Assembly (NCBI RefSeq): GCF_007109405.1
Contig: NZ_VJOY01000020.1
Location: 1 to 54,224 of the forward strand
Length of the DNA stretch: 54,224 nt
Source: Pseudomonas mangiferae
GTDB taxonomy: Bacteria > Pseudomonadota > Gammaproteobacteria > Pseudomonadales > Pseudomonadaceae
Direction of reading: 5' to 3'
Below the pieces are notes generated by a model. The model saw only the letters and a program-made list of their open reading frames with translations, was not told the DNA's origin and ran no database searches. Positions within the stretch are counted from its first letter, which is position 1, and every line of letters starts with the position of its first letter. This document shows positions 47,988 through 54,224 of this stretch, piece by piece. A program made the translations under genes and the position numbers.

Positions 47988-49715
47988 TCAGGGTGTCGTA
48001 GACGCTTGGACCGCACCGTCCTGCGCGTGTGCGGCCGATGCGCGCGCGGCCTGCTGCGCCCGCAGGGCGCGCCACTGCCCGAGCACCGCCAGCGGCGCCC
48101 AGAGCTGCGGTTCCGAGGGGGCGAAACCCTGGGCCTTTTCCCGCTCGGCGACGGTGGCCTTGGCCAGGGCGAAGGCCTGCTCCAGGTCGTCGGTCTGGTT
48201 CAGCGCCTCGGCGAACAGCGCACGGCCGAAGTAGGTGAAGTCGTTCTCGTCGGAGCAGCCGAAGGAGACCCGGTCCGCCCGCGAGGCGGTCATCACCAGG
48301 GTCTTGTCGTCCTTCAGCGCCGGCAGGAAACCGCCGGAATAGCAGGCGGAAATGACCACCACCTTGTACCGCTCCTTGAGGGGCGCCAGGACCTGCGCCA
48401 GTTGCCAGGCCGGCAGGTCGCCCAGGGCCAGGCCGGGCTGGCGCAGGCTGAGTTCGTGCTGGGCGGAGCCGTGGCTGGTGAAGTAGAGGAAGACCAGGTC
48501 CTCCGGGCCGCTGCGCTCGGCCAGGGCGCGTACCGCCCGGGCCAGGCTCTCGCGGGTGGCCATGGGCCGGTCGGCCAGGTGGTCGCGCTGGTTGACCAGG
48601 GTGATCCGCCCGCGGGCGCCGAAGCGCTCGCCCAGCAGGGTGGCGACGTAGTCGGCCTCACGCATGAACACGCGCTGCTGGCCGTCGCCGCCCAGGGTCA
48701 GGGCGTAGAGTTCCTTGGCCGGGGTCGAGACGGGCAGCGCGGCCAGGGCTTCGTCGAGCAGGCGGCCCTGCTCCAGCAGGCCGACTTCCAGCGGGTCCGG
48801 CACCGCGTCGCCGCTGGCGTCGCGCACGCGCGTGCCGCGCCGCCAATGGCCGTCCTCCAGGCGGCCGTCGGCCAGGCGCAGGCGCCCCTCGCCGTCGTAG
48901 CGACCGTAGGCGAAGCGGCCCTCGTAGACGCTGCCGTCCGGCTGTTGCAGGCGGCCCTTGCCGTGGAAGCGGAACTGCCTGAATGCGCCGTGGTAGGCAC
49001 TGCCGTCGCTGCCGCGGTAGTCGCCCTCGGTCAGCTCACCCTGGACGAAACGGCCGCTCCAGACCGCGCCCTGGCCGTCCTCGTAGCGGCCCTTGCCGTG
49101 GAACTGATCATCCTTGAATTCGCCGCTGTAGCGGTCGCCGTCGCGACCCACGTAGGTGCCTTCGCCGTTCAGCCCGCCGCGGGTGAAGCGCCCGCTGCTC
49201 TGGTTGCCCTCGGCGTCCACGCGCACCCCTTCGCCCGCCGGCTCGCCCTTGGCGAAGCGGCCCTGGAAGCTGCCGCCGTCGGCGGTCTCCAGGCGGCCCA
49301 GGCCATGGTAGCGGTCGTCCTTGAACTGGCCGCGGTAACGCCCGCCGCCAAGCAGGGTCAGGCTGCCCTCGCCGGACATCCGGCCCTGCTCGAAATGACC
49401 GTCGTAGGTGCTGCCATCGGCGTAGTGCAAGGTGCCGGGACCCTGGAACGCGCCGCGGTGGAAGTCGCCGGCATAGCGCTCGCCCGCGGCGCCCCGCCAT
49501 TCGCCGGGGCCTTCCAGCAGGCCGTCCTTGAACGACCCGCGGAATACGCTGCCGTCGGGGTAGTCGAGGCGGCCCTCGCCCTGCAGCAGGCCCGCCACCA
49601 CCTGGCCGTGGTAGACGGCGCCATCCGGCAACCGGGCGTCCGGCGGCGTCAGCGGCTGGCCGTCGCCGCAGGCAGCCAGCAGCAGGGCGAAGGAGAGGGG
49701 AAGCAGCTGGCGCAT
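47988..49715 (-). CDS. lipoprotein with MORN repeats and a C13 caspase-like protease domain
   Basis: A 575-residue lipoprotein: signal 'LLPLSFALLLAAC' (Cys about residue 16), then twelve or so MORN-type repeats of about 23 residues ('YHGQVVAGLLQGEGRLDYPDG', 'YAGDFHRGAFQGPGTLHYADG', 'YSGEFKDDQFHGKGRYEDG', up to about residue 290). The C-terminal C13/legumain-like domain has the catalytic pair His in 'YFTSHGSAQHELS' (about 421-433) and Cys in 'VVISACYSGGFL' (about 460-471). MORN repeats bind phospholipid or partner proteins in eukaryotes; in bacteria the role is unclear. Presumably anchored to the periplasmic face of a membrane. The start was set at 49715 (MRQLLPL). Confidence 0.92.
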   Translation of the reverse strand: MRQLLPLSFALLLAACGDGQPLTPPDARLPDGAVYHGQVVAGLLQGEGRLDYPDGSVFRGSFKDGLLEGPGEWRGAAGERYAGDFHRGAFQGPGTLHYADGSTYDGHFEQGRMSGEGSLTLLGGGRYRGQFKDDRYHGLGRLETADGGSFQGRFAKGEPAGEGVRVDAEGNQSSGRFTRGGLNGEGTYVGRDGDRYSGEFKDDQFHGKGRYEDGQGAVWSGRFVQGELTEGDYRGSDGSAYHGAFRQFRFHGKGRLQQPDGSVYEGRFAYGRYDGEGRLRLADGRLEDGHWRRGTRVRDASGDAVPDPLEVGLLEQGRLLDEALAALPVSTPAKELYALTLGGDGQQRVFMREADYVATLLGERFGARGRITLVNQRDHLADRPMATRESLARAVRALAERSGPEDLVFLYFTSHGSAQHELSLRQPGLALGDLPAWQLAQVLAPLKERYKVVVISACYSGGFLPALKDDKTLVMTASRADRVSFGCSDENDFTYFGRALFAEALNQTDDLEQAFALAKATVAEREKAQGFAPSEPQLWAPLAVLGQWRALRAQQAARASAAHAQDGAVQASTTP

Positions 49716-49807
49716 GGCGGACGTCCGGGTCGGTGCGGGCGCGCCAGTAAAGCGCAGCCGGCCGGCGCGGTGCAAACCGCTCGGCGGCCGCGCGCGTCAG
49801 CCCAGGG

Positions 49808-50263
49808 TCAGACGAAGCACAGGCTCAGGGTCTCGGCCACGTAGGCGGGCTTCTCCTGACCCTCGATCTCCAGGGTGGCGCGGGCCTTGAGCAGCCACTG
49901 GCCGGGCTTCTTTTCGAAGACATCCAGCAGCTCCAGCCCCAGGCGCACCCGGGACCCCACCGCCACCGGCTGGATGAAGCGCACGCTGTCCAGGCCGTAG
50001 TTGACCGCCATCTTCAGGCCCTCGGGGCGCGGCAGCAGGTCGGCGCTGAGGGTCGGCACCAGGGATAGGGACAGGAAGCCGTGGGCGATGGTGCCGCCGA
50101 ACGGGGTCTGCCGCGCCCGCTCCGGGTCGATGTGGATGAACTGGTGGTCGCCGGTGCAGTCGGCGAAGCGGTCCACCCGCTGCTGGTCGATGGTCAGCCA
50201 CTCGGAGTGGCCCAGGTCCTTGCCGATGTAGTCCTTGAGCGCGTCGACCGGTACGGAAGGCAT
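49808..50263 (-). CDS. MaoC-like (R)-specific enoyl-CoA hydratase
   Basis: A 151-residue hot-dog-fold protein: 'LTIDQQRVDRFADCTGDHQFIHIDPERA' with the Asp and His of the hydratase 2 motif (about residues 30-50), then 'FGGTIAHGFLSLSLVP' and 'NYGLDSVRFIQPVAVGSRVR'. It is a PhaJ/MaoC-like hydratase feeding beta-oxidation intermediates, for example to polyhydroxyalkanoate. The start was set at MPSVPVD (50263), since the longer frame runs through non-coding sequence. Confidence 0.9.
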   Translation of the reverse strand: MPSVPVDALKDYIGKDLGHSEWLTIDQQRVDRFADCTGDHQFIHIDPERARQTPFGGTIAHGFLSLSLVPTLSADLLPRPEGLKMAVNYGLDSVRFIQPVAVGSRVRLGLELLDVFEKKPGQWLLKARATLEIEGQEKPAYVAETLSLCFV

Positions 50264-50391
50264 GGCAGTGTCCTCTGAATAGGGGTGTCGGAAGGGCCGG
50301 CTCGCGGCCGGTCCCGACAGGTCAGCACGCTGGGGGCGGTGCGGCAAGCGTGCGCGCCGCCGCGAATACCCCGTCATAGCGGCGACGGGGT

Positions 50392-50428
50392 GCGACCGGC
50401 CGGTCGCCCACGGGCCTGTGCCTATAAT
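50392..50428 (+). promoter_or_regulatory. promoter-like region with a 16-bp palindrome and a TATAAT
   Basis: A perfect 16-bp palindrome GCGACCGGCCGGTCGC (50392-50407) is followed by TATAAT (50423-50428), 29 bases before the start codon of the CidA-like gene. It looks like a -10 hexamer with an operator covering the -35 region, but a GC-rich palindrome can arise by chance in such a genome. No good -35 hexamer is seen. Confidence 0.45.
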
Positions 50429-50456
50429 GGGCGCCCGTTCCGCCGGAGACCTTTCC

Positions 50457-50819
50457 ATGCTGCTACGTGGCCTGACCTGGCTGGTGCTGTTCCAGTTGCT
50501 CGGCACCGGTCTGAATGTCCTGCTCCTGCCCATGCTGCCGGGGCCGATCATCGGCCTGCTGCTGTTGTTCGGCGCGCTGCTGGCCCGCGGCGGCGTGGAC
50601 GACGCCCTGAGCCTGGCGGCCGGCAACCTGCTGCGCTACCTGCCGCTGCTGCTGATCCCCCCGGCGGTGGGGGTGATGGTCTACGCCGAGGCGATCCGGG
50701 CGGAATTCTGGGCACTGCTGGGGGCGCTGGTGCTGCCACTGCTGCTGGCGTTCTTCGGCACCGGGTTGCTGATGCAGAAGCTGATCGAGCGCCAGGCGCG
50801 CCGCCGGAGCGCGCCATGA
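50457..50819 (+). CDS. CidA/LrgA-family membrane protein
   Basis: A 120-residue protein with four membrane helices ('FQLLGTGLNVLLLPMLPGPIIGLLLLFG', 'LLRYLPLLLIPPAVGVMVYAEAI', 'LGALVLPLLLAFFGTGLLM'), matching the holin-like CidA/LrgA (YohJ) family. This family exports small metabolites such as pyruvate or glycolate, or modulates murein hydrolase activity. Start at 50457 with CGGAGA upstream. It overlaps the LrgB-type gene by four bases. Confidence 0.9.
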   Translation: MLLRGLTWLVLFQLLGTGLNVLLLPMLPGPIIGLLLLFGALLARGGVDDALSLAAGNLLRYLPLLLIPPAVGVMVYAEAIRAEFWALLGALVLPLLLAFFGTGLLMQKLIERQARRRSAP

Positions 50820-51532
50820 CTCCCCACTGGCAGGCCGCCTGGCAGGCCATCGTCCATCACCCGCTGTTCGGCTTCGCCATCACCCTGGGTGCCTACCAGC
50901 TGGCCCTGGCCGCCTACGAGAAGACCCGCTGGATGCTGCTGCAGCCGGTGCTGGTCTCGGTGCTGATCCTGGTGGGCGTGCTGCTGATCTGCGGCATCGA
51001 CTACGACGAGTACCGCCGCAGTACCACCCTGCTGAGCCTGTTCCTTGGCCCCGCCACCGTGGCCCTGGCGGTGCCGCTGTACCTCAACCTGCGGCGTATC
51101 CGCCAACTGCTCTGGCCGATCCTCCTGAGCCTGACGGCCGGCGGCCTGCTGGCCACCGCCTCGGTAGCGGCGCTGGCCTGGTCGCTCGGCATCGAGCGAA
51201 CCCTGGCCATGACCCTGTTGCCGAAATCGGTGACCTCGCCCATCGCCATGCTGGTGGCCGAGCAGATAGGCGGGGTCGCGCCCCTGGCGGCGGTGTTCGT
51301 GCTGATCACCGGGATGCTCGGGGCGATCCTGGGGCCGGAGTGCCTGCGCCGGCTGGGGGTCGTGCACCCGGCCGCCCAGGGCCTGGCCCTGGGCCTGAGT
51401 GCTCACGCCGTGGGCACCGCCCGGGCGCTGCAGGAAGGCGAGGAATGCGGCGCCTTCGCTGCCATGGCCATGAGCCTGATGGGCGTGGCCACCGCGGTGC
51501 TGCTGCCGCTGGCGGTGGCCCTGGTGGCCTAG
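50816..51532 (+). CDS. LrgB/CidB-family membrane protein
   Basis: A 238-residue membrane protein, the usual partner of CidA/LrgA (YohK): 'FGFAITLGAYQLALAAYEKTRWMLLQPVLVSVLILV', 'STTLLSLFLGPATVALAVPLYL', 'TLLPKSVTSPIAMLVAEQIGG' and 'SAHAVGTARAL'. The pair works together; the 'KSVTSPIA' region and 'SAHAVGTA' are the family hallmarks. ATGA overlap with the preceding gene. Confidence 0.93.
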   Translation: MTPHWQAAWQAIVHHPLFGFAITLGAYQLALAAYEKTRWMLLQPVLVSVLILVGVLLICGIDYDEYRRSTTLLSLFLGPATVALAVPLYLNLRRIRQLLWPILLSLTAGGLLATASVAALAWSLGIERTLAMTLLPKSVTSPIAMLVAEQIGGVAPLAAVFVLITGMLGAILGPECLRRLGVVHPAAQGLALGLSAHAVGTARALQEGEECGAFAAMAMSLMGVATAVLLPLAVALVA

Positions 51533-51555
51533 CCGCTATCACGAGGAGAAGACCG

Positions 51556-52146
51556 ATGCAGTTGCCGCTGTTCCCCCTGGACACCGTCCTGTTCCCCGGT
51601 TGCGTGCTGGACCTGCAACTGTTCGAGGCACGTTACCTGGACATGCTCGGCCGCTGCCTGAAGCAGGGCCATGGCTTCGGCGTGGTGGCGCTGTATGCCG
51701 GCAGCGAGGTGGGCGAGGCGGCCAGCGACTTCGCCGAGGTGGGCTGCGAGGCGCTGATCCGCGACTGGCAGCAGCGCCCCAATGGCCTGCTGGGGGTGCG
51801 GGTGAAGGGCGGGCGGCGGTTGCGGGTGACCGCCAGCCAGGTGCGGCCGGATCGCGCCCTGATGGGGGACGTGGAGTGGCTGCCGGAGCCCGCCGACCTG
51901 CCTCTGGACGACGCCCACGACGACCTGCTGGCGCTGCTCGGCGCCCTGGGCGAGCACCCCATGGTGGCGGCGCTGGGCATGGACGGGGCGGTGCAGGGCC
52001 AGCGCGACCTGGCCAACCGGCTGGCCTACCTGCTGCCCTTCGAGCTGCCGCGCAAGGTGGAATTGCTGGCCCTGGACGACCCGCGGCGGAGGCTGCAGCG
52101 CCTGCAGGCCCTGCTGGAGCTGCTGCAGGGCGAGTCGTTCGGCTGA
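51556..52146 (+). CDS. LON substrate-binding domain protein
   Basis: A 196-residue stand-alone LON N-terminal (PUA-like) domain without the ATPase and protease parts of Lon: 'LPLFPLDTVLFPGCVLDLQLFEARYLDML' is the classical start, 'RDWQQRPNGLLGVRVKGGRRLRV' and 'LANRLAYLLPFELPRKVELLALDDP' follow. Function of the stand-alone form is unknown, perhaps substrate recruitment. ACGAGGAGAAG provides the ribosome site. Confidence 0.9.
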   Translation: MQLPLFPLDTVLFPGCVLDLQLFEARYLDMLGRCLKQGHGFGVVALYAGSEVGEAASDFAEVGCEALIRDWQQRPNGLLGVRVKGGRRLRVTASQVRPDRALMGDVEWLPEPADLPLDDAHDDLLALLGALGEHPMVAALGMDGAVQGQRDLANRLAYLLPFELPRKVELLALDDPRRRLQRLQALLELLQGESFG

Positions 52147-52201
52147 GCCGCGCCTGGCGGCCGCGTCGATGGCCTCCGGGCCGGCGGCGCCATGGCCGCC
52201 C

Positions 52202-53521
52202 TCAGAGCGCGCGGTAGCGCTCGATCGCCTCGGGCAGTGACCAGCCGGCGTGGATGCCCAGCAGCGCCAGGCTCAGGGGCAGGATCAGCCACCACAACCG
52301 CGCACCCAGGGCCAGCAGCGGCGCCCGGCGCTGGGCCAGGCTCAACCCGGCGGCGCAGAAGCCTCCGGCCAGCAAGGCGCCGGCGAGTACGTCGGTGGGC
52401 CAGTGCACCCCCAGGTAGACCCGCGACAGGGCGATGGCCAGGGCCGGCAGGCCGGCCAGCAGCATCCAGGCCAGGCGCATGCGCGGCGGCTGGTCGCGGC
52501 CGGCCAGCACCCCCAGGGTGAGGAAGAAGGCGAAGGCCGCGGAACTGTGGCCGCTGGGTAGGCTGAAGGTGGTCAGCGGCTCGCTGAGCACGTCCGGCCG
52601 GGTGCGGGCGAACAGTTGCTTGAGCACGCCGTTGGCCAGGGCGGTGCCCAGCAGGGCGACCCCGGCGAAACACAGGGCGCCCCAGCGCCGCGCCAGCAGC
52701 AGGATCACGCAGAGCAGTACGCCCACCGCGGTCTGCACCCGCAGGTCGCCGGCCCGGGTGATCAGCACCATGGCGCTGTCGAGGGCGGGCTGGCGGTGTT
52801 CCTGGATCAGCGTCATCAGGCCCCGGTCGAGGCTGTCCAGGTGGGTCCAGCCCAGCAGCAGCGCGGCCAGCAGGACCAGGCACAGCCCGGCGGCCAGCGG
52901 CCCGGCGCGGCGGGCGCCGCCGAGGCTGGCGTGGACCATCAGCGCCAGGGCCGCCGCCAGGGCCGCGGCGACCACGCCGGCGGCGGTCCAGAAGCCCTCC
53001 GGCAGCGGCAACCGCAGCGCGGCGCCGGCGGCCCAGCCGGGCAGGATGTAGGCCAGCGCCCAGCCGGCGGAGGCCACCAGGCTCACCGCCAGGAAGCGCG
53101 GGAAGGGCATGTCCACCATGCCCGTCACCATGGGCAGCATCGGCCGCAGCGGGCCGATGAAACGCCCCACCAGCAGGCTGGCCACGCCGTAGCGGTGAAA
53201 GTAGCGCTCGGCGCCGCCGAGCCATTCCGGGTGGTCCCGCAGCAGCGGCAGGCGGCGGATGTTCTGGTGGAAGCGCCGGCCGAGGGCGTAGGACAGCAGG
53301 TCGCCGGCCAGACCGCCGCAGTAGGCCAGCACCAGGGTTTCCCACAGCCCCAGGGCGCCGCCGCCGGCCAGCACGCTGACGGCGAACAGCAGCACGGTGC
53401 CGGGCACCACCAGGCCGGCCACCGCCAGGCATTCGGTGCAGGCGATCAGCAGCACGGCCACGCCCAGCCACTGCGGGTGGGCGCCCAGCCAGGCGGTGAG
53501 GCTGTCGAACCAGTGACTCAT
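52202..53521 (-). CDS. DedA-PAP2 fusion membrane protein
   Basis: A 439-residue two-domain membrane protein. Residues about 1-190 are a DedA/SNARE-associated domain ('CTECLAVAGLVVPGTVLLF', 'CGGLAGDLLSYALGRRF', 'RFIGPLRPMLPMVTGMVDM'). Residues about 240-420 are a PAP2 phosphatase with 'KQLFARTRP', 'PSGHSSAAFAFF' and 'SRVYLGVHWPTDVLAG', the three catalytic motifs. DedA proteins flip undecaprenyl phosphate or phospholipid, while PAP2 enzymes remove the pyrophosphate from the same class of lipid carrier, so coupling both in one chain suits recycling of a lipid carrier. ATGA overlap with the glycosylase gene upstream. Confidence 0.92.
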   Translation of the reverse strand: MSHWFDSLTAWLGAHPQWLGVAVLLIACTECLAVAGLVVPGTVLLFAVSVLAGGGALGLWETLVLAYCGGLAGDLLSYALGRRFHQNIRRLPLLRDHPEWLGGAERYFHRYGVASLLVGRFIGPLRPMLPMVTGMVDMPFPRFLAVSLVASAGWALAYILPGWAAGAALRLPLPEGFWTAAGVVAAALAAALALMVHASLGGARRAGPLAAGLCLVLLAALLLGWTHLDSLDRGLMTLIQEHRQPALDSAMVLITRAGDLRVQTAVGVLLCVILLLARRWGALCFAGVALLGTALANGVLKQLFARTRPDVLSEPLTTFSLPSGHSSAAFAFFLTLGVLAGRDQPPRMRLAWMLLAGLPALAIALSRVYLGVHWPTDVLAGALLAGGFCAAGLSLAQRRAPLLALGARLWWLILPLSLALLGIHAGWSLPEAIERYRAL

Positions 53522-54224
53522 GGGGAAGGCTCCTGGGGCTCGATCCATCGATAGTCCCGACCTTCGACCTGACCCCGGCGCAAAGGGTTGCGCGTGCAGT
53601 GGCGGGCGCCGTCCAGGTCGACGAAGCGATAGGCCAGGTGCTCGTCGCGACCGGCCGGGATGCCCAGCCGGGTGGTCTGCACGATGCGCGCCGGGCGCAG
53701 GCCCACGTCGTCGATGAAGAACCGCGTCGGGTCGAAGCGCCGGGCGTTCCAGTCCGGCACCTTCAGGCCCAGGGCCTTGCACAGCAAGGTCTGCCCGGCG
53801 CACAGCCGCTCGGGCGGGCGCGGGTGGCCGGCCGGGGTGGGGTTGTTGCGCTGCATCGCGGCCAGGCTGTCGGCGTCGGAGACCGCGTCGACCCAGGGCA
53901 GGGCGGACTTCACTAGCACCGCGTCCCCCAGGCCGGCGTCACCGACGCTGACGTTGAGGCTGTCGCCGCCGCGGGCGTAGTACATGTAGATGTGCCCGGC
54001 GCCCATGAACATCGCCCGCCGCGACGGGGTCTCGCCCAGGGACGAGTGGCTGCCCTTTTCCTCGCGGTAGTAGGCCTCGGTCTCGATGATCCGCGCCGCC
54101 AGCCAGAGGTCGCCGACCCGGTGCCGCAGGACCTTGCCCAGCAGGTCGCGGGCCACCACCTGGGCATCGCGCGCGAAGAAGGCCGCATCCAGCGGGCGGG
54201 CGCCGGGCCAGGGCGGGGCTGTCT
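53518..54224 (-). CDS. DNA-3-methyladenine glycosylase (AAG/Mpg type), 5-prime truncated
   Basis: The frame runs leftward from the window edge to a stop at 53518-53520, giving at least 234 residues. 'RDAQVVARDLLGKVLRHRV', 'IIETEAYYREEKGSHSS' with the catalytic Glu, 'MFMGAGHIYMYYARGGDSLNVS' and 'RPPERLCAGQTLLCKALGL' mark the human-AAG-like family (Pfam Pur_DNA_glyco). It excises alkylated purines for base-excision repair. The start lies outside the window or within its last few bases. It overlaps the DedA-PAP2 gene. Confidence 0.93.
   Translation of the reverse strand, partial: TAPPWPGARPLDAAFFARDAQVVARDLLGKVLRHRVGDLWLAARIIETEAYYREEKGSHSSLGETPSRRAMFMGAGHIYMYYARGGDSLNVSVGDAGLGDAVLVKSALPWVDAVSDADSLAAMQRNNPTPAGHPRPPERLCAGQTLLCKALGLKVPDWNARRFDPTRFFIDDVGLRPARIVQTTRLGIPAGRDEHLAYRFVDLDGARHCTRNPLRRGQVEGRDYRWIEPQEPSP

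Overview
The window is a chromosomal segment of a high-GC gammaproteobacterium, most probably a Pseudomonas in the broad sense (P. aeruginosa-like or Metapseudomonas). I infer this from codon use, from gene content, and from a gene order that, as I recall it, largely follows the P. aeruginosa block PA4067 (oprG) to about PA4015. That block includes the zinc operon, ybbN, nrdR-rib-nusB-thiL-pgpA, ribA, the btu genes, dxs-ispA-xseB, ppa, exaC and its regulator, mpl and ubiX. No tRNA, rRNA or CRISPR array was seen.

Left end, 1-8800: an accessory island. It opens with a type VI secretion (T6SS) cargo cassette in normal high-GC DNA: the end of an upstream gene, a PAAR tip protein, a DUF4123 adaptor, a small conserved protein, and a candidate effector whose composition turns AT-rich partway through. 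A membrane protein follows that may be its immunity partner. Next comes a broken Rhs core with an AT-rich toxin tip. After it lies about 4.5 kb of AT-rich 'graveyard' in which glycine-rich toxin-tip remnants alternate with small lipoprotein or membrane genes that look like immunity genes. Two of these lipoproteins (4848-5297 and 8318-8776) are paralogues, and a Sel1-repeat lipoprotein gene carries three frameshifts.

Core block 1, 8800-15600: an OmpW/OprG porin; a leftward zinc-responsive operon (His-rich DUF2796 protein, ABC ATPase, FtsX permease, DUF3299 protein) behind a Zur-box-like palindrome; a small conserved gene; the thioredoxin-TPR protein YbbN; a methyltransferase; and a YbaY lipoprotein. 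Core block 2, 15786-25422: nrdR-ribD, an FMN riboswitch, riboflavin synthase, ribB (with a dead GTP cyclohydrolase II half), ribH, nusB, thiL and pgpA, then a solute-binding protein, an aspartic protease, the active ribA, a small membrane protein and a BtuF-like protein. Converging on these is a btuB-type receptor behind a cobalamin riboswitch. Core block 3, 27750-30936: dxs, ispA and xseB, leftward, for isoprenoid precursors.

From 31018 to 35160: a divergent LysR/metallo-beta-lactamase pair, a 142-bp MITE-like element with perfect 17-bp ends, an orphan Cys-rich lipoprotein and a zinc-ribbon peptide. From 35263 to 42491: ppa, an MtfA peptidase, a DedA protein, then alcohol and aldehyde dehydrogenases with a divergent sigma-54 activator and a plausible -24/-12 promoter. 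From 42554 to 43441: a frameshifted glucosaminidase (lysozyme-like toxin) next to an intact lipoprotein that may be its immunity protein.

Right end, 43530-54224: mpl, ubiX and a YceK-like lipoprotein; YbaK; an MBL hydrolase; a Rossmann-fold protein; a lipoprotein joining MORN repeats to a C13 caspase-like protease; a MaoC-type hydratase; a CidA/LrgB-type pair; a LON-domain protein; a DedA-PAP2 fusion; and a truncated 3-methyladenine DNA glycosylase gene.
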